Assembly: GCF_001624695.1 (NCBI RefSeq)
Contig: NZ_JSEP01000001.1
Coordinates: 430,079 to 494,078 of the forward strand
Origin: Labrenzia sp. OB1
GTDB taxonomy: Bacteria > Pseudomonadota > Alphaproteobacteria > Rhizobiales > Stappiaceae
DNA length: 64,000 nt
Direction of reading: 5' to 3'
A program made the translations under genes and the position numbers. The first letter of the stretch is position 1. Each line of letters starts with the position of its first letter. Positions 9,136-20,733 of the stretch are shown one piece after another. The notes under the pieces are model-generated. The model did not search any database. It worked only from the letters and a program-made list of their open reading frames with translations, and was not told the origin of the DNA.

Positions 9136-10038
9136 TCAACTTGGAAGGCTGAGACTGAGCTCGCGAAAGCTCTCCTCGACATGCTTGGCGAAGGCATGGG
9201 TGGCTCTGCCCGCGCTGGGCCGTTCGACCATGATGATATGATAGTCGCCAATTTCGGGAAGGCCGTGCCGGCTGTCCAGCACCTGCAAGGGCGGCGCGAC
9301 GACGCTCGCCGGAAAGGGAGCGATGGCAAGATCGGCAAGCAGGGCAGCCTCCTGACCGGCGCTGTGAAAGCTCGTATAGGAAAGCCGGTAGGGCTTTTGC
9401 GCGTCATCCAGCGCCACTCGCGCCGCCCGGCGCCAGGGGCAACCTGGCGTGGAGACCGCGAGTGGCACGGGCTCGCGCTCGTAGGCGATGCCGCCCTCCA
9501 GTCCGACCCAGACGAGCGGTTCCCTGAAGACCAGCTCGCCGCTCTGCGCCAGGCCCGTTCCCGGCCGCGCGGTGAAGAGAGCAAGATCCAGTTCGCGCTT
9601 CCTGACCTTCTCATCCAGATTTGGACTGCCGTCCAGATGCACATCCACATTGACGCCCGGATGGGTCCGGGCAAAACGCGACAGGATGTTGGGCAGAAAA
9701 CGGGTGCCGAAATCGGACGGCGCACCGAACCTGACTTCCCCCTCGACTTCGGGAGAAACGAACAGTCCGACCGCTTCCTCATTCAGCATCAGGATCCGCC
9801 GGGCATATCCAAGCAGGGCTTCGCCTTCCGGTGTCAGACGCACCGTGCGCCCCTCCCTCGCAAAGACCGCAACCCGCAACAGCGTTTCCAGCTTCTTGAT
9901 CTGCATGGACACGGCGGAAGGTGTGCGGCCAACAAGTTCGGACGCTTTTGTAAAACTTGACGTTTCCGCAATCGCGACAAAGGTTCGGTACAGATCGAGA
10001 TCGATAAGCGGCGTGCCGGTGCCGGGCAGTTTTTCCAT
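9136..10038 (-). CDS. LysR-family transcriptional regulator
   Basis: 300 aa, the usual LysR length. The N-terminal winged helix-turn-helix spans about residues 13-72 (DLDLYRTFVAIAETSSFTKA then SAVSMQIKKLE), followed by a linker helix and a periplasmic-binding-like effector domain from about 95. The start lies about 160 bp from a divergent small reading frame, a common place for a LysR target. The effector is unknown. A TTCGTTTGATTGAATCGCAA stretch near 10095 is AT-rich with partial dyad symmetry and could be its operator, but I have no firm evidence. Confidence 0.93.
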   Translation of the reverse strand: MEKLPGTGTPLIDLDLYRTFVAIAETSSFTKASELVGRTPSAVSMQIKKLETLLRVAVFAREGRTVRLTPEGEALLGYARRILMLNEEAVGLFVSPEVEGEVRFGAPSDFGTRFLPNILSRFARTHPGVNVDVHLDGSPNLDEKVRKRELDLALFTARPGTGLAQSGELVFREPLVWVGLEGGIAYEREPVPLAVSTPGCPWRRAARVALDDAQKPYRLSYTSFHSAGQEAALLADLAIAPFPASVVAPPLQVLDSRHGLPEIGDYHIIMVERPSAGRATHAFAKHVEESFRELSLSLPS

Positions 10039-10200
10039 GATCGGACCCTGCGGTTTTTCGGATCAATTTTTTTGAACGATAGCATGAATACAATTCGTTT
10101 GATTGAATCGCAAGTTATGCACATATGGAAGGCAAGCGGCCCGTTTATTCAGCAGTGGCCGAGATTCTTTCACATCGAACAAATCAGGATTGGAAACGCC

Positions 10201-10335
10201 ATGACCTATCTTGCACAAGCTCTTGGCACGAACCTCATGGGTCTCGTCCACGGCAACTCCCCCGCCCACCTGGCTCGCATGGACGAAGCTCTGCGTCTGC
10301 GCGAAATCGCCCGGAAACAGAACTCCCCCCGCTGA
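10201..10335 (+). CDS. Possible small protein divergent from lysR
   Basis: A 44-codon frame (MTYLAQALGTNLMG...), Arg-rich and helical towards its end. It fills the gap between the divergent lysR and the PhnD-like gene and ends 20 bp before the latter's stop. Small proteins divergent from LysR genes are common in alphaproteobacteria, but this one lacks the usual DUF1127 pattern. The frame is also open upstream to 10072. The ribosome site is weak (AGGA about 10 nt upstream). I do not recognise it. Confidence 0.35.
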   Translation: MTYLAQALGTNLMGLVHGNSPAHLARMDEALRLREIARKQNSPR

Positions 10336-10354
10336 AACGCGGTTATTGCCGGAA

Positions 10355-11182
10355 TTACGCCAGAACGGGGTAGTCCAGTCCGGCGGCCTCTCTTTCCATG
10401 GAAAGAACTGGCGCATAGTCCGCGACAGACAATCTCGAGAAGCCGTGAATGCCCAGGCATTCACGGCTTCTCCGCGTTTCGGGCGCCGTGAAAAGCGCCA
10501 CGACTGTTTCCGAGATAAGATCGGCTTGCCTGTCGGAAAACCGCAAGGAAGTGATCAGCGGCAGACCGGGGACGGACGCCGTGCGATCAATCGGCCTCAG
10601 CTGGATTGCAAGGTCTGGCAGAACCCGGCAGGCGAGATCCCAGCAGACCGCATCGATGGCAGCCACGTCGGCATCTCCCTGCGCGACCGCGATCAGGGAG
10701 GCTCGATGCCCGCCGCTGGCCCCGACGTGTGAGAAGAACGTTTTTCCCTCCGCGAGCCGCGCAACGTGATGGCGCAGGGCGTTCATGCCCGACTGGCTGT
10801 CCGCATTGTTGAAGACCGCCCGTGCACCGCGCAGGTCCGCAAGCTTTTCAAAAGGGCTGTCGCGCCTGACGACGACCTGGCTGCAATACCTCGGCCCGTC
10901 GCAGCCGGGCGCAGCGTAATGCGGCGCCCCCAGCAGCCTGACCTTGCCGCTCAGCGCATGTGTCAGCGGATAACCGCAGGTCTGCGTCAGCAGCACGTCC
11001 GGACGGGCCCATGCCTCGGTGAGATCCAGATGCTCCGGCCAGTCAAGAATTCGGGAAGGTGTCAACCCGAGCGCGTCCACGAGCGCGGTCTGCAGGGCGG
11101 CTTCAAGATCGGCAGTCGCGTCCCGCATCTCCGGCCAGTCGTACATGGGCAGCCGGACATGAACATATTCGCCCGCCGTCAA
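10355..11182 (-). CDS. PhnD-like substrate-binding protein without signal peptide
   Basis: 275 aa, resembling the phosphate/phosphite/phosphonate binding protein family (PhnD-like, type 2 periplasmic-binding fold): LLTQTCGYPLTH, DSPFEKLADLRGARAVFN and SHVGASGGHRASLIAVAQGDADVAAID are typical segments. There is no signal peptide or lipobox, so it is probably cytoplasmic, and no transporter genes adjoin it. The start is a TTG overlapping the TGA stop of the desaturase gene (TTGA) behind a TGAGG site, indicating translational coupling. The likely role is ligand sensing or an enzyme-associated function linked to the desaturase; this is inference. A perfect hairpin lies near its 3' end (10437-10472). 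Confidence 0.8.
   Translation of the reverse strand: MTAGEYVHVRLPMYDWPEMRDATADLEAALQTALVDALGLTPSRILDWPEHLDLTEAWARPDVLLTQTCGYPLTHALSGKVRLLGAPHYAAPGCDGPRYCSQVVVRRDSPFEKLADLRGARAVFNNADSQSGMNALRHHVARLAEGKTFFSHVGASGGHRASLIAVAQGDADVAAIDAVCWDLACRVLPDLAIQLRPIDRTASVPGLPLITSLRFSDRQADLISETVVALFTAPETRRSRECLGIHGFSRLSVADYAPVLSMEREAAGLDYPVLA
10437..10472. repeat. Perfect inverted repeat, 17-bp arms, 2-nt loop, inside a CDS
   Basis: Left arm 10437-10453 begins GAGAAGCCGTG; right arm 10456-10472 is its exact reverse complement; the loop is CA. It lies within codons for SRECLGIHGFSR near the 3' end of the PhnD-like gene, so it is both coding and palindromic. No T-tract follows, so it is not a classical terminator. 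Confidence 0.95.
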
Positions 11183-12096
11183 GAAACCGCCTCATCCGTA
11201 TCCCTGCGCCTGAGCGGATGGGGAACGGGCTCCTTGACCTTGAAGAAATACCGCCGCGCCAGATCGAAATAGCTGGCGAACACATATCCCTCATTGCGCC
11301 GCCGCCACTCGTCCCGCGCGGCCCGGTAGATTCCAGGCAGCCGATACCACGGCGCTCTCGGATGGGCGTGATGGACAACATGCAGATTGTTGTTCAGGAA
11401 GAGCAGCGAAAAGACCGGGCAGAATTCAACCACGATGGAGCGCGCCTCTGCGTTCTCATGGGCCCGGTGTTCGGCATAGGTGCGCAGCATAAGCAGGCTC
11501 ATCGCAGGGTAGGCTATGCCGACAGCATAGAGCCAGAAAGGCATTGCGCCAATCACGATCACGAAGAGAACAACCGGGACAAGCCCGGCAAGATGATGCG
11601 CCCAGGCCCGAAGAACCGCCCTGTCGCCGGCACGCAACTTTAGGATCTCCGCACCGTAGAACCCGACGAGAGACACGGCGGGGCCGATCAGCAGCCGGCC
11701 AAGAAGCGTATTGTTCACCGTGAGAACGAAGCGAATGACACCGGGCAGCTTCTCCCAGTCGCGCCAGGCGAGATAGGAACTTTCCGGATCGTCATAGGGG
11801 TCCGTCAGCCGGTCGTCGTTGTGGTGGCGCAGATGCAGCGACTTGAACCTGCGGTAGGGAATGAACAGCCCCAGAGAGAAATAGACCAGCGCCTCGTTGA
11901 AGGCGGGGTTGCGTGTGGGGTGACCGTGAAGCACCTCATGCTGCAGAGAGGACTGCAGCGTCACCAGAACCGCGGCCATCGGGCAAACAGCCCAGGGACC
12001 AAGAACACTATAAAATCCAACCAGTAGAATCCAGGCAACCGACGTGACGGCAATCAATGCCAGCGTCGGCCATTCGCGAACTTTTGCGCGTGGCAC
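11179..12096 (-). CDS. Membrane fatty acid desaturase
   Basis: 305-aa integral membrane di-iron desaturase/hydroxylase family protein. The three histidine clusters are visible: HEVLHGHP near residue 52, HLRHHNDD near 88 and HVVHHAHP near 240, with hydrophobic segments between them. These bind the di-iron centre that inserts double bonds or hydroxyls into lipid chains using O2. The start is GTG behind GGAGAG. The gene overlaps the next gene by four bases (TTGA), so both proteins are made from one message. Chain specificity and substrate (acyl lipid or carotenoid) cannot be read from the sequence. Confidence 0.88.
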   Translation of the reverse strand: MPRAKVREWPTLALIAVTSVAWILLVGFYSVLGPWAVCPMAAVLVTLQSSLQHEVLHGHPTRNPAFNEALVYFSLGLFIPYRRFKSLHLRHHNDDRLTDPYDDPESSYLAWRDWEKLPGVIRFVLTVNNTLLGRLLIGPAVSLVGFYGAEILKLRAGDRAVLRAWAHHLAGLVPVVLFVIVIGAMPFWLYAVGIAYPAMSLLMLRTYAEHRAHENAEARSIVVEFCPVFSLLFLNNNLHVVHHAHPRAPWYRLPGIYRAARDEWRRRNEGYVFASYFDLARRYFFKVKEPVPHPLRRRDTDEAVS

Positions 12097-12204
12097 ACGT
12101 CTCTCCAGATGATTTTGAACCTGTGTTCAGAAGCGAACTCCGCAAACTATGTCCAGCAGAGGCATTGACTTCAACAGGAGACTAGGGAACAAAATCCACA
12201 ATCA

Positions 12205-12232
12205 TTGTCAAAATTTTTCATATGTTTATAAA
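12205..12232 (+). promoter_or_regulatory. Candidate sigma70-type promoter in an AT-rich gap
   Basis: TTGTCA (12205-12210), 16-nt spacer, TATAAA (12227-12232), in a markedly AT-rich part of the 281-bp gap between the desaturase gene and the FAD oxidoreductase gene. It points to the latter, 145 bp away. Prediction by eye only. Confidence 0.3.
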
Positions 12233-12377
12233 AATCTTGGATTCATTGTAAAATAAACAATTTTCGGGTTTTTCGTACACATTCTGGCTGTTTCAGAACA
12301 AGCATTGACGCATTCCTCTCTGGACAAACCCCGGCAGCTCGCCTGTTGTGGATCTCAAACGCCGAAGGGAAAGCTGA

Positions 12378-13700
12378 ATGGTCACTCCGGAGAGCTCGAA
12401 GACCCACTATGACGTTATAATCATCGGCGCCGGTATCATCGGCTGCGCGATAGCCCATGCGATGGCGCTCAAAGGCCGCAGGACGCTCAATGTCGACGCC
12501 CTGCCCGCGGCCGGTTACGGCTCCACGTCTTCATCGGCAGCGGTCATCCGCACCTACTACTCCACACTGGACGGCACCGCGATGGCTCTGGAGGGATATC
12601 ACGACTGGAAGAACTGGCAGTCCTGCCTCAGCATGGAAGACACGGAGGGACTGGCCCGATTTGTCGAAACCGGAACACTGGTCATGAAAACCGCGGCCAA
12701 CAACTATCTTGAGCGCGTCCTGAAACATGCCGACACCCTCGGCATCGCCTATGAGCATTGGTCCGCGGAAAAGATCACGGAACGCATGCCGGGATACAAT
12801 CTGGAATGCTTCGCGCCCGCCAAAAAGATGGACCATGACGATTTCGGCGCCCCGACGGGCGGCGAGATCCGCGGCGGTGTATTTTTCCCCGCGGGCGGTT
12901 ATGTCGACGATCCGCAACTGGCGGCACGCAATCTCAAGGACGCCGCCAGCCGCCTCGGTGCGGAATTTCGCTTCAACACCAGGGTCGTGAAAATTCAGGT
13001 CGAGGAAAACCGCGTGACCGGGATCGTCTGTTCTGATGGCAGCGAACTCCGGTCAGCCATCGTCATCAATGTCGCCGGCCCCCACTCGGGCAAGGTGAAC
13101 GACCTGCTGGACGGCGACCCGGGTATCCGCATCGGACACAGGCCGCTGCGCCAGGAGGTGGTGCAGATCAACCCGCCGGAACGGCTCGGCTATTCCCGCG
13201 AAGGTCTGATCGTCTCCGATAGCGATATTGCGGTCTACCTGAAACCGGGCGGGGCCGGTCAGCTCATGCTTGGCAGCGAGAACCCGCCCTGCGACCCGCC
13301 GCAGGAAGAACACCCGGATGACTTTTCCCGCGACCTCACCGACCGCGCACTGACTTATGCCTACCGCTACTCCCAGCGCCTGCCAGACCTTGGTGTCTCG
13401 CAGCACCCGGTCGGCATCGCCGATCTGTACGACGCCACCGACGACTGGCTGCCGATCTATGACCGCAGCGATATCGACGGCTACTACCTGGCCATCGGCA
13501 CCAGCGGCAACCAGTTCAAGAATGCCCCTGTCGCCGGACGGTTGATGGCGGACCTCATCGACTATTGCGAGACAGGCAACGATCACGACAGTGCACCGTT
13601 CCGCTTCCCGCTCCAAAAGGCCGGTCACACCCTGAACACCGCCACATTCTCCCGCAAGCGCGACCTGACGAAGGAAAGCTCGTTTTCCGTCCTGGGATGA
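12378..13700 (+). CDS. DAO-family FAD-dependent oxidoreductase (sarcosine oxidase beta-like)
   Basis: 440 aa. Rossmann motif IIGAGIIGCAIAHAMALKG begins at about residue 15, with the second FAD contact region near STSSSAAVIRTYYS (55-68). The C-terminal part has AIGTSGNQFKNAPVAG, the closing FAD motif of DAO/sarcosine-oxidase-like enzymes. It probably oxidises a secondary or primary amine or amino acid; the substrate is not clear. It stands alone, with an AT-rich 281-bp promoter region upstream and a good ribosome site (GAAGGGAAAG). The downstream helicase gene follows after 88 bp. Confidence 0.88.
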   Translation: MVTPESSKTHYDVIIIGAGIIGCAIAHAMALKGRRTLNVDALPAAGYGSTSSSAAVIRTYYSTLDGTAMALEGYHDWKNWQSCLSMEDTEGLARFVETGTLVMKTAANNYLERVLKHADTLGIAYEHWSAEKITERMPGYNLECFAPAKKMDHDDFGAPTGGEIRGGVFFPAGGYVDDPQLAARNLKDAASRLGAEFRFNTRVVKIQVEENRVTGIVCSDGSELRSAIVINVAGPHSGKVNDLLDGDPGIRIGHRPLRQEVVQINPPERLGYSREGLIVSDSDIAVYLKPGGAGQLMLGSENPPCDPPQEEHPDDFSRDLTDRALTYAYRYSQRLPDLGVSQHPVGIADLYDATDDWLPIYDRSDIDGYYLAIGTSGNQFKNAPVAGRLMADLIDYCETGNDHDSAPFRFPLQKAGHTLNTATFSRKRDLTKESSFSVLG

Positions 13701-13788
13701 CAGGCGCGGTACAAATACGGGATTCGCCCTTGGCCGACTCAGCCAAATCAGGGTAAGCAACCGGGTCCGCAATCTTGAGGAATGTTCC

Positions 13789-14910
13789 TTGGCCTGGTCT
13801 CCGCAACAAGATGACGCCCTGAAAGCGACCGCCGCCTGGCTGCAGCGCGGCGACAGGCAGGTGTTCCGGCTGTTCGGCTATGCGGGCACCGGCAAGACCA
13901 CGCTCGCCCGCCATCTGGCCGAAGGCATCGACGGCGATGTCTGTTTCGGCGCCTTCACCGGCAAGGCCGCCCATGTCCTGCGCCAGAAGGGCTGCGAGGA
14001 CGCGGGCACCATACATTCCCTGATCTATCGCCCGCGCTCCGCGAAGGAAGAAGAGACGACGGACGACGATGAAGAGGACGCAGGCCCGCAGTTTGCCATC
14101 AAGCGGGACAGCGCCGCCGCCACCGCAAGCCTGATCGTCATCGACGAATGCTCCATGGTGGACGAGGATCTGGGCAAGGATCTCCTGTCCTTCGGAACCC
14201 CGGTGCTGGTGCTCGGGGATCCGGCGCAGCTCCCTCCGGTAAAGGGCGGCGGCTATTTCACCGATGCCGAACCGGACGTGATGCTGACGGAAGTCCATCG
14301 CCAGGCGCAGGACAATCCGATCGTGCGCATGTCCATGACCATCCGCGACGGCGGCGAACTCGATTACGGCGTCTTCGGTGAAAGCAAGGTGATCCATCGC
14401 CGCGAGATCGACAAGCAGCAGATCCTCGCGGCGGACCAGGTTCTGGTGGGCACCAACAAGACCCGGCGGCTTTACAACAGCCGCATCCGCGAACTGAAGG
14501 ATTTCACGACGCCTATGCCGGCCGTTGGCGACAAGCTCGTCTGCCTGCGCAACGACAAGACAAAAGGCCTTTTGAACGGCGGCCTGTGGACCGTGAAGCG
14601 GCTGCGACAGTCTCGCGGCAACACCTTGCGCTTCGATGTCGTAACAGAGGACGATCTCGCCAGAACAACCGTGAAGGTAAAGGTTCTTCCGGCGATGTTC
14701 GAAGACGGCGCGGAAGCCATCCCCTACGCGATCCGCCGCAAGGCCGACGAATTCGACTACGGCTACGCCCTGACGGTGCACAAGGCGCAGGGATCACAAT
14801 GGGACGATGTGGTTTTGTTCGACGAAAGCTGGGCGTTCCGCGAACACAAGAGCCGCTGGCTTTACACGGCGGTCACCCGCGCGGCCGAGCGCATCACTGT
14901 CGTAAGATAA
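13789..14910 (+). CDS. RecD-like ATP-dependent DNA helicase
   Basis: 373-aa superfamily 1 helicase of the RecD/Dda type. Walker A GYAGTGKTT near residue 30, Walker B LIVIDECSMVD near 118, a QLPPVKGGG segment near 146 and the C-terminal motif LTVHKAQGSQWDDV near 330, followed by WLYTAVTRA. It is much shorter than full RecD2 and lacks its N-terminal region, as do other compact alphaproteobacterial members. The start is TTG 13789, supported by TGAGGAA seven bases upstream; no ATG fits. Its last 17 bases overlap the 3' end of the convergent tetR gene. Confidence 0.88.
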   Translation: MAWSPQQDDALKATAAWLQRGDRQVFRLFGYAGTGKTTLARHLAEGIDGDVCFGAFTGKAAHVLRQKGCEDAGTIHSLIYRPRSAKEEETTDDDEEDAGPQFAIKRDSAAATASLIVIDECSMVDEDLGKDLLSFGTPVLVLGDPAQLPPVKGGGYFTDAEPDVMLTEVHRQAQDNPIVRMSMTIRDGGELDYGVFGESKVIHRREIDKQQILAADQVLVGTNKTRRLYNSRIRELKDFTTPMPAVGDKLVCLRNDKTKGLLNGGLWTVKRLRQSRGNTLRFDVVTEDDLARTTVKVKVLPAMFEDGAEAIPYAIRRKADEFDYGYALTVHKAQGSQWDDVVLFDESWAFREHKSRWLYTAVTRAAERITVVR

Positions 14911-15544
14911 AGTCGCCCGGCTCCGCGTCTTCAAACACCTCCGGATTGCCGCAAACCCGCAGGGCCCGCAGACCCGTTTCGACAAAGGTCAACAGATCCG
15001 CCTCGGTGCTTCCGCCACGCGCAAGCACCGAGATTGCTAATAACTGGCCATCCACGAATGTTGCTGCGCGATCGACATCCATGTCAGGCGGCATTTCCCC
15101 GCCAGAAACCGCCTTCAAAAGACGTTCCTTGATTGCGCTGAACCGTGACTTCTGGAGGCCTTCCACCACTTCCCGGTGCCTGTGCGCACCATAGGTGCAG
15201 TCGATCATCGCATTGACAAGAAAACAGCCGGAAGGAGTGTTGCGGTCCAGCGTCAGATCCACGACGGCTCTCAGAAGATCACGCAAATCCTCAATTACAT
15301 GCTTTTGTGCCGCGTGAAGCCGCGCAAAGACAGGACCGCCGAACGTCTCGAAGTAATACAGCAGAGCTTTTTCGAAAATTGTCTCTTTGTCCCCGAAGGC
15401 CGCATAAAGACCGGGTTTCGCCATGCCGGAGACTTCCGCCAGATCGTTCATGGAGGTTCCGCTGTAGCCGTCTTGCCAGAAAGCGATCATCACCGACTGA
15501 AGGGCATCTTTCAGATCTACTTTTCTCGGCCGTCCACGGGCCAT
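14894..15544 (-). CDS. TetR/AcrR-family transcriptional regulator
   Basis: 216 aa from ATG 15544 (MARGRPRKV), chosen because GGAGG lies 8 nt upstream; the longer frame has no ribosome site. The N-terminal TetR helix-turn-helix covers about residues 10-60 ([20 protein letters not shown], then [11 protein letters not shown]). The C-terminal domain resembles the TetR_C group found in oxidative-stress or efflux repressors. The regulated gene is unknown; the convergent helicase and divergent tex are unlikely targets, so it may act at its own promoter or elsewhere. Confidence 0.9.
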   Translation of the reverse strand: MARGRPRKVDLKDALQSVMIAFWQDGYSGTSMNDLAEVSGMAKPGLYAAFGDKETIFEKALLYYFETFGGPVFARLHAAQKHVIEDLRDLLRAVVDLTLDRNTPSGCFLVNAMIDCTYGAHRHREVVEGLQKSRFSAIKERLLKAVSGGEMPPDMDVDRAATFVDGQLLAISVLARGGSTEADLLTFVETGLRALRVCGNPEVFEDAEPGDFILRQ

Positions 15545-15948
15545 CGGCAACGCCTCCATATTACAATCGGCTTTATACATTCTGCATACTCGATGTCGTA
15601 ATTCGCTGGACCAATTCAAGCCTTCAGGCCGGATATTTCAGCGTCGACAGCAAATCACAACGCGTTCGGCAAAGGAATATGGCAATTCACGTTCGAACGG
15701 ACGAATTTTGTCACACTGCGTTCAAAGGACGAAAAATTGCACAATCAAAACTGACGCAAACGTTAAGCCCTGCCGTCAGGGTACAAATTTCATCCGCAAA
15801 ACAATCAAGTAGATGCAGGCACAATCTTCTGCCCGTAACCACACACGATAATTGCCGGTGGACGGAACCGCTCTTTGTCTTCCCCGCCCTCTTCGGGCGG
15901 ATTATCCTCGCCAGCCCAGATTTGTCTCCACCGAAAGTTTCCGCGTCA
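15545..15948. other. 404-bp intergenic region between tetR and tex
   Basis: AT-richer than its flanks, with divergent promoters for tetR and tex expected here. I see a short dyad CCCTG-CCGT-CAGGG near 15768 but no clear operator, RNA gene or repeat. The tex frame stays open upstream to 15307, across this region and into antisense tetR; I regard that part as non-coding. Confidence 0.5.
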
Positions 15949-18387
<2,439 letters not shown>

Positions 18388-18391
18388 GATC

Positions 18392-19153
18392 TCAGGCGAA
18401 AATTTCCGCGTCACTTGCTGGGAGCTCACCACGTTCCTGAAGGTCCTTCAGGTATGCTCGGCAGACGACCACTGCAAAAACAGCCAGGCTGAATGCGGAC
18501 GTCAGTTTAGCGAGAGCAAGTACCAACGCTCCGGCTGGGTCAGGCGTGCCGGCAGATGTGATCGGGTCCGAGCCGATGCCTGAATTTTCTGACAAGATCA
18601 AAATGGCGAACGACAAGGCTGCGAAGAAACCGACCCCGAAAAATAGCCTGGGGACCAGATAGCCCGCCTGTCGAAAGGCTCTGCCGATGGCGGCCCCGAT
18701 CCCTGGACGGACGTCGAACAGTTGAGAGGGAAACGCCGTCCCGAACAGAAACATCGTCAGAAAGGAGATCACCGCTCCACCCAGAATGGAGAGACCTAAA
18801 AGAGAGTCGGTGTCCGGGCGCTCGCCCTGAAGCGTGGACACTGCAAGGATTACGACGAGAATCGAAACAATTATAACCGGCGCGTAGATCAATAAAATAT
18901 ACCGCAGACTAAACCAAATATACTTCTTGCTATTTTCTTTTAGTTTTGCATCCAACCCCAGCAAATTCAAACAAAGATAAAAAATAATTCCAGAATCAGC
19001 AAAAGCCTTTGTAATTTGCATTGAATTACCAATGTCATACACGACATTTATTCCGTCCATAACATACAAAACAAATACAATACCAAGAATATATTTCCAG
19101 CATAAAAGAACAGAATAAAAAGCTTGTGAAACGATATTTGCCTTGGGATTCAC
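18392..19153 (-). CDS. Unknown multi-pass membrane protein, mosaic base composition
   Basis: 253 aa with about five or six hydrophobic segments (near 15-35, 50-65, 85-105, 122-140, 168-188 and 210-232). I do not recognise a family. The first 85 codons are strongly AT-rich (many AAA, AAT, ATA and TTT codons), while the rest has the GC-rich codon use of the neighbours, as if an imported or fast-evolving 5' part had joined a native one. The GTG start is supported by a near-perfect GGAGGTGAT ribosome site five bases upstream. The AT-rich stretch continues into the upstream region. Confidence 0.75.
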   Translation of the reverse strand: MNPKANIVSQAFYSVLLCWKYILGIVFVLYVMDGINVVYDIGNSMQITKAFADSGIIFYLCLNLLGLDAKLKENSKKYIWFSLRYILLIYAPVIIVSILVVILAVSTLQGERPDTDSLLGLSILGGAVISFLTMFLFGTAFPSQLFDVRPGIGAAIGRAFRQAGYLVPRLFFGVGFFAALSFAILILSENSGIGSDPITSAGTPDPAGALVLALAKLTSAFSLAVFAVVVCRAYLKDLQERGELPASDAEIFA

Positions 19154-19334
19154 GTATCACCTCCAAATTGCGAACGGTTTCCTCTTTATCTAAAAAGTGA
19201 AAACAACACCAATTTTTCCCGCAAAACTGAACAGGGCCTCCAAGGCACTTTGCGACTTTCGGGAAGTTGTTTCGACTGGCGGAGCAAAACCCCGCCCTCT
19301 CGCGGAAAGAGCGCTCAGCAAAGTTGACCCTGCC

Positions 19335-20576
19335 CTAAAACCGATCCGCCGCAAACGGCGCCGGATCGACCGCCAGGGTCTTGCCCTCGATCATGTCGGC
19401 AATCATCTCGCCGGTGACAGCCGCCTGGGTCAGACCATGATGGGCGTGGCCGAAGGCATAGAAAACCCCGCCATGATGCGTCGCCGGAGAGATCACCGGC
19501 AGGCTGTCGGGAAGAGATGGGCGGAAGCCCATCCAGCGCGTGCCGCCTTCCGTCTTGAGACCGGGATAAAACAGCCGCGCCTTGGCGACCATGGCATCGA
19601 CGCGCTTCCAGTTGGACGGCAGGTTCAGACCTCCGAATTCAACCGCGCCGCCGACGCGCAGGCCGGTCGATAGCGGTGACAGCACGAAGCCGTGCCCCGG
19701 CAGCATGATGAACCGTTTCACGGTGATGGAAGGATCGGGAATGGTGATGTTGTAGCCCCGCTCGGTATCAAGCGGAATCCGGTCGCCGAGTTGGGCCGCG
19801 AGATGCTTCGACCAGGCGCCGCAGGCGACGACGAGTCGGCTTGCTTCGATCCGCTCACCTGATTTCAGAATGAGCCCGCAAGCGTTGCCATTCGGCTCGA
19901 GACGGCCGATCTCGGCAACCGTGAACTCCACCCCCTGCCCTTTCAGCCAGTCCGCCAGCGACAGACACAGGATCTTCGGATCGTCGACCTGCATCCAGCC
20001 TGGCACCAGCGCACCACCGATTGCCCGGGTCGACAGGTCCGGCTCAAGCTCACGGATGGCACCGGCAGCAAGCTCTTCGACCGCTATGCCGTGGTCCCGC
20101 TGTTCAGCCCAGGCTTGCCGGGCTTTCTCAAGCGATGCGGCCGTATCCAGAAGTTCCAGGCAGCCATCACGGCGCACCTGGTTGTGGGTTCCGGACACCC
20201 GCCAGAGACGCTCCCAGGCCGGCAGCACGCCGCTGTTGATGTCCACCAGGGCTGCGGTACTGCGGGCCACACGTTCCGGGTTCGACGCTGCCAGGAAACG
20301 CAGCATCCAGGGCAGGATCTTCAACGCATAGGCGGGCCGGACAGATAACGGACCGAGAGGGTCGGCGAGCCATTTGAGCGCCTGCTTCCACAGCCCCGGC
20401 GAGGCCATCGGGGCCACGTCCGTCCAGGCGATCGCGGAGGCATTTCCCTGGCTCGCGCCGGCCGCCGGCCCCTCCCGGTCCAGAATGGTCACCTGGTAGC
20501 CGCGCTGAACCAGAACGGCGGCAGTGGCGAGGCCGACAATACCCGCCCCGGCGATATGGACACGTCCCTTGCTCAT
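19335..20576 (-). CDS. D-amino-acid dehydrogenase-like FAD oxidoreductase
   Basis: About 413 aa, DadA-like DAO-superfamily enzyme. FAD motif AGAGIVGLATAAVLVQRG at about residues 8-25, SQGNASAIAW near 45, and the C-terminal WMGFRPSLPDSLPVI plus FGHAHHGLTQA motif typical of DadA. Such enzymes oxidatively deaminate D-amino acids and feed electrons to the respiratory chain at the inner membrane. ATG 20576 is preferred over 20630 because GGAG lies six bases upstream. No alanine racemase or Lrp gene adjoins it, so the substrate may differ from D-alanine. Confidence 0.85.
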   Translation of the reverse strand: MSKGRVHIAGAGIVGLATAAVLVQRGYQVTILDREGPAAGASQGNASAIAWTDVAPMASPGLWKQALKWLADPLGPLSVRPAYALKILPWMLRFLAASNPERVARSTAALVDINSGVLPAWERLWRVSGTHNQVRRDGCLELLDTAASLEKARQAWAEQRDHGIAVEELAAGAIRELEPDLSTRAIGGALVPGWMQVDDPKILCLSLADWLKGQGVEFTVAEIGRLEPNGNACGLILKSGERIEASRLVVACGAWSKHLAAQLGDRIPLDTERGYNITIPDPSITVKRFIMLPGHGFVLSPLSTGLRVGGAVEFGGLNLPSNWKRVDAMVAKARLFYPGLKTEGGTRWMGFRPSLPDSLPVISPATHHGGVFYAFGHAHHGLTQAAVTGEMIADMIEGKTLAVDPAPFAADRF

Positions 20577-20733
20577 GCTGCTCCGACCGTTTTCCCGCTT
20601 CCCCGAACCAGCACGGCGAAAGGCTGCCATCCGCTCTCAAGAGGTCAGGACCGTTCTGTCAGCAGGCACTCCATTTATCAAGTCAGCATTGCGAACGGAT
20701 GGCTCCGGCGGTAGCAGATAGGTGTTCCCCTCC

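Noticed and set aside
15307..15948. N-terminal extension of tex by 214 codons
   Set aside because: The extension crosses the promoter region and the antisense of tetR, has no Tex-like sequence and makes the protein far longer than the family.
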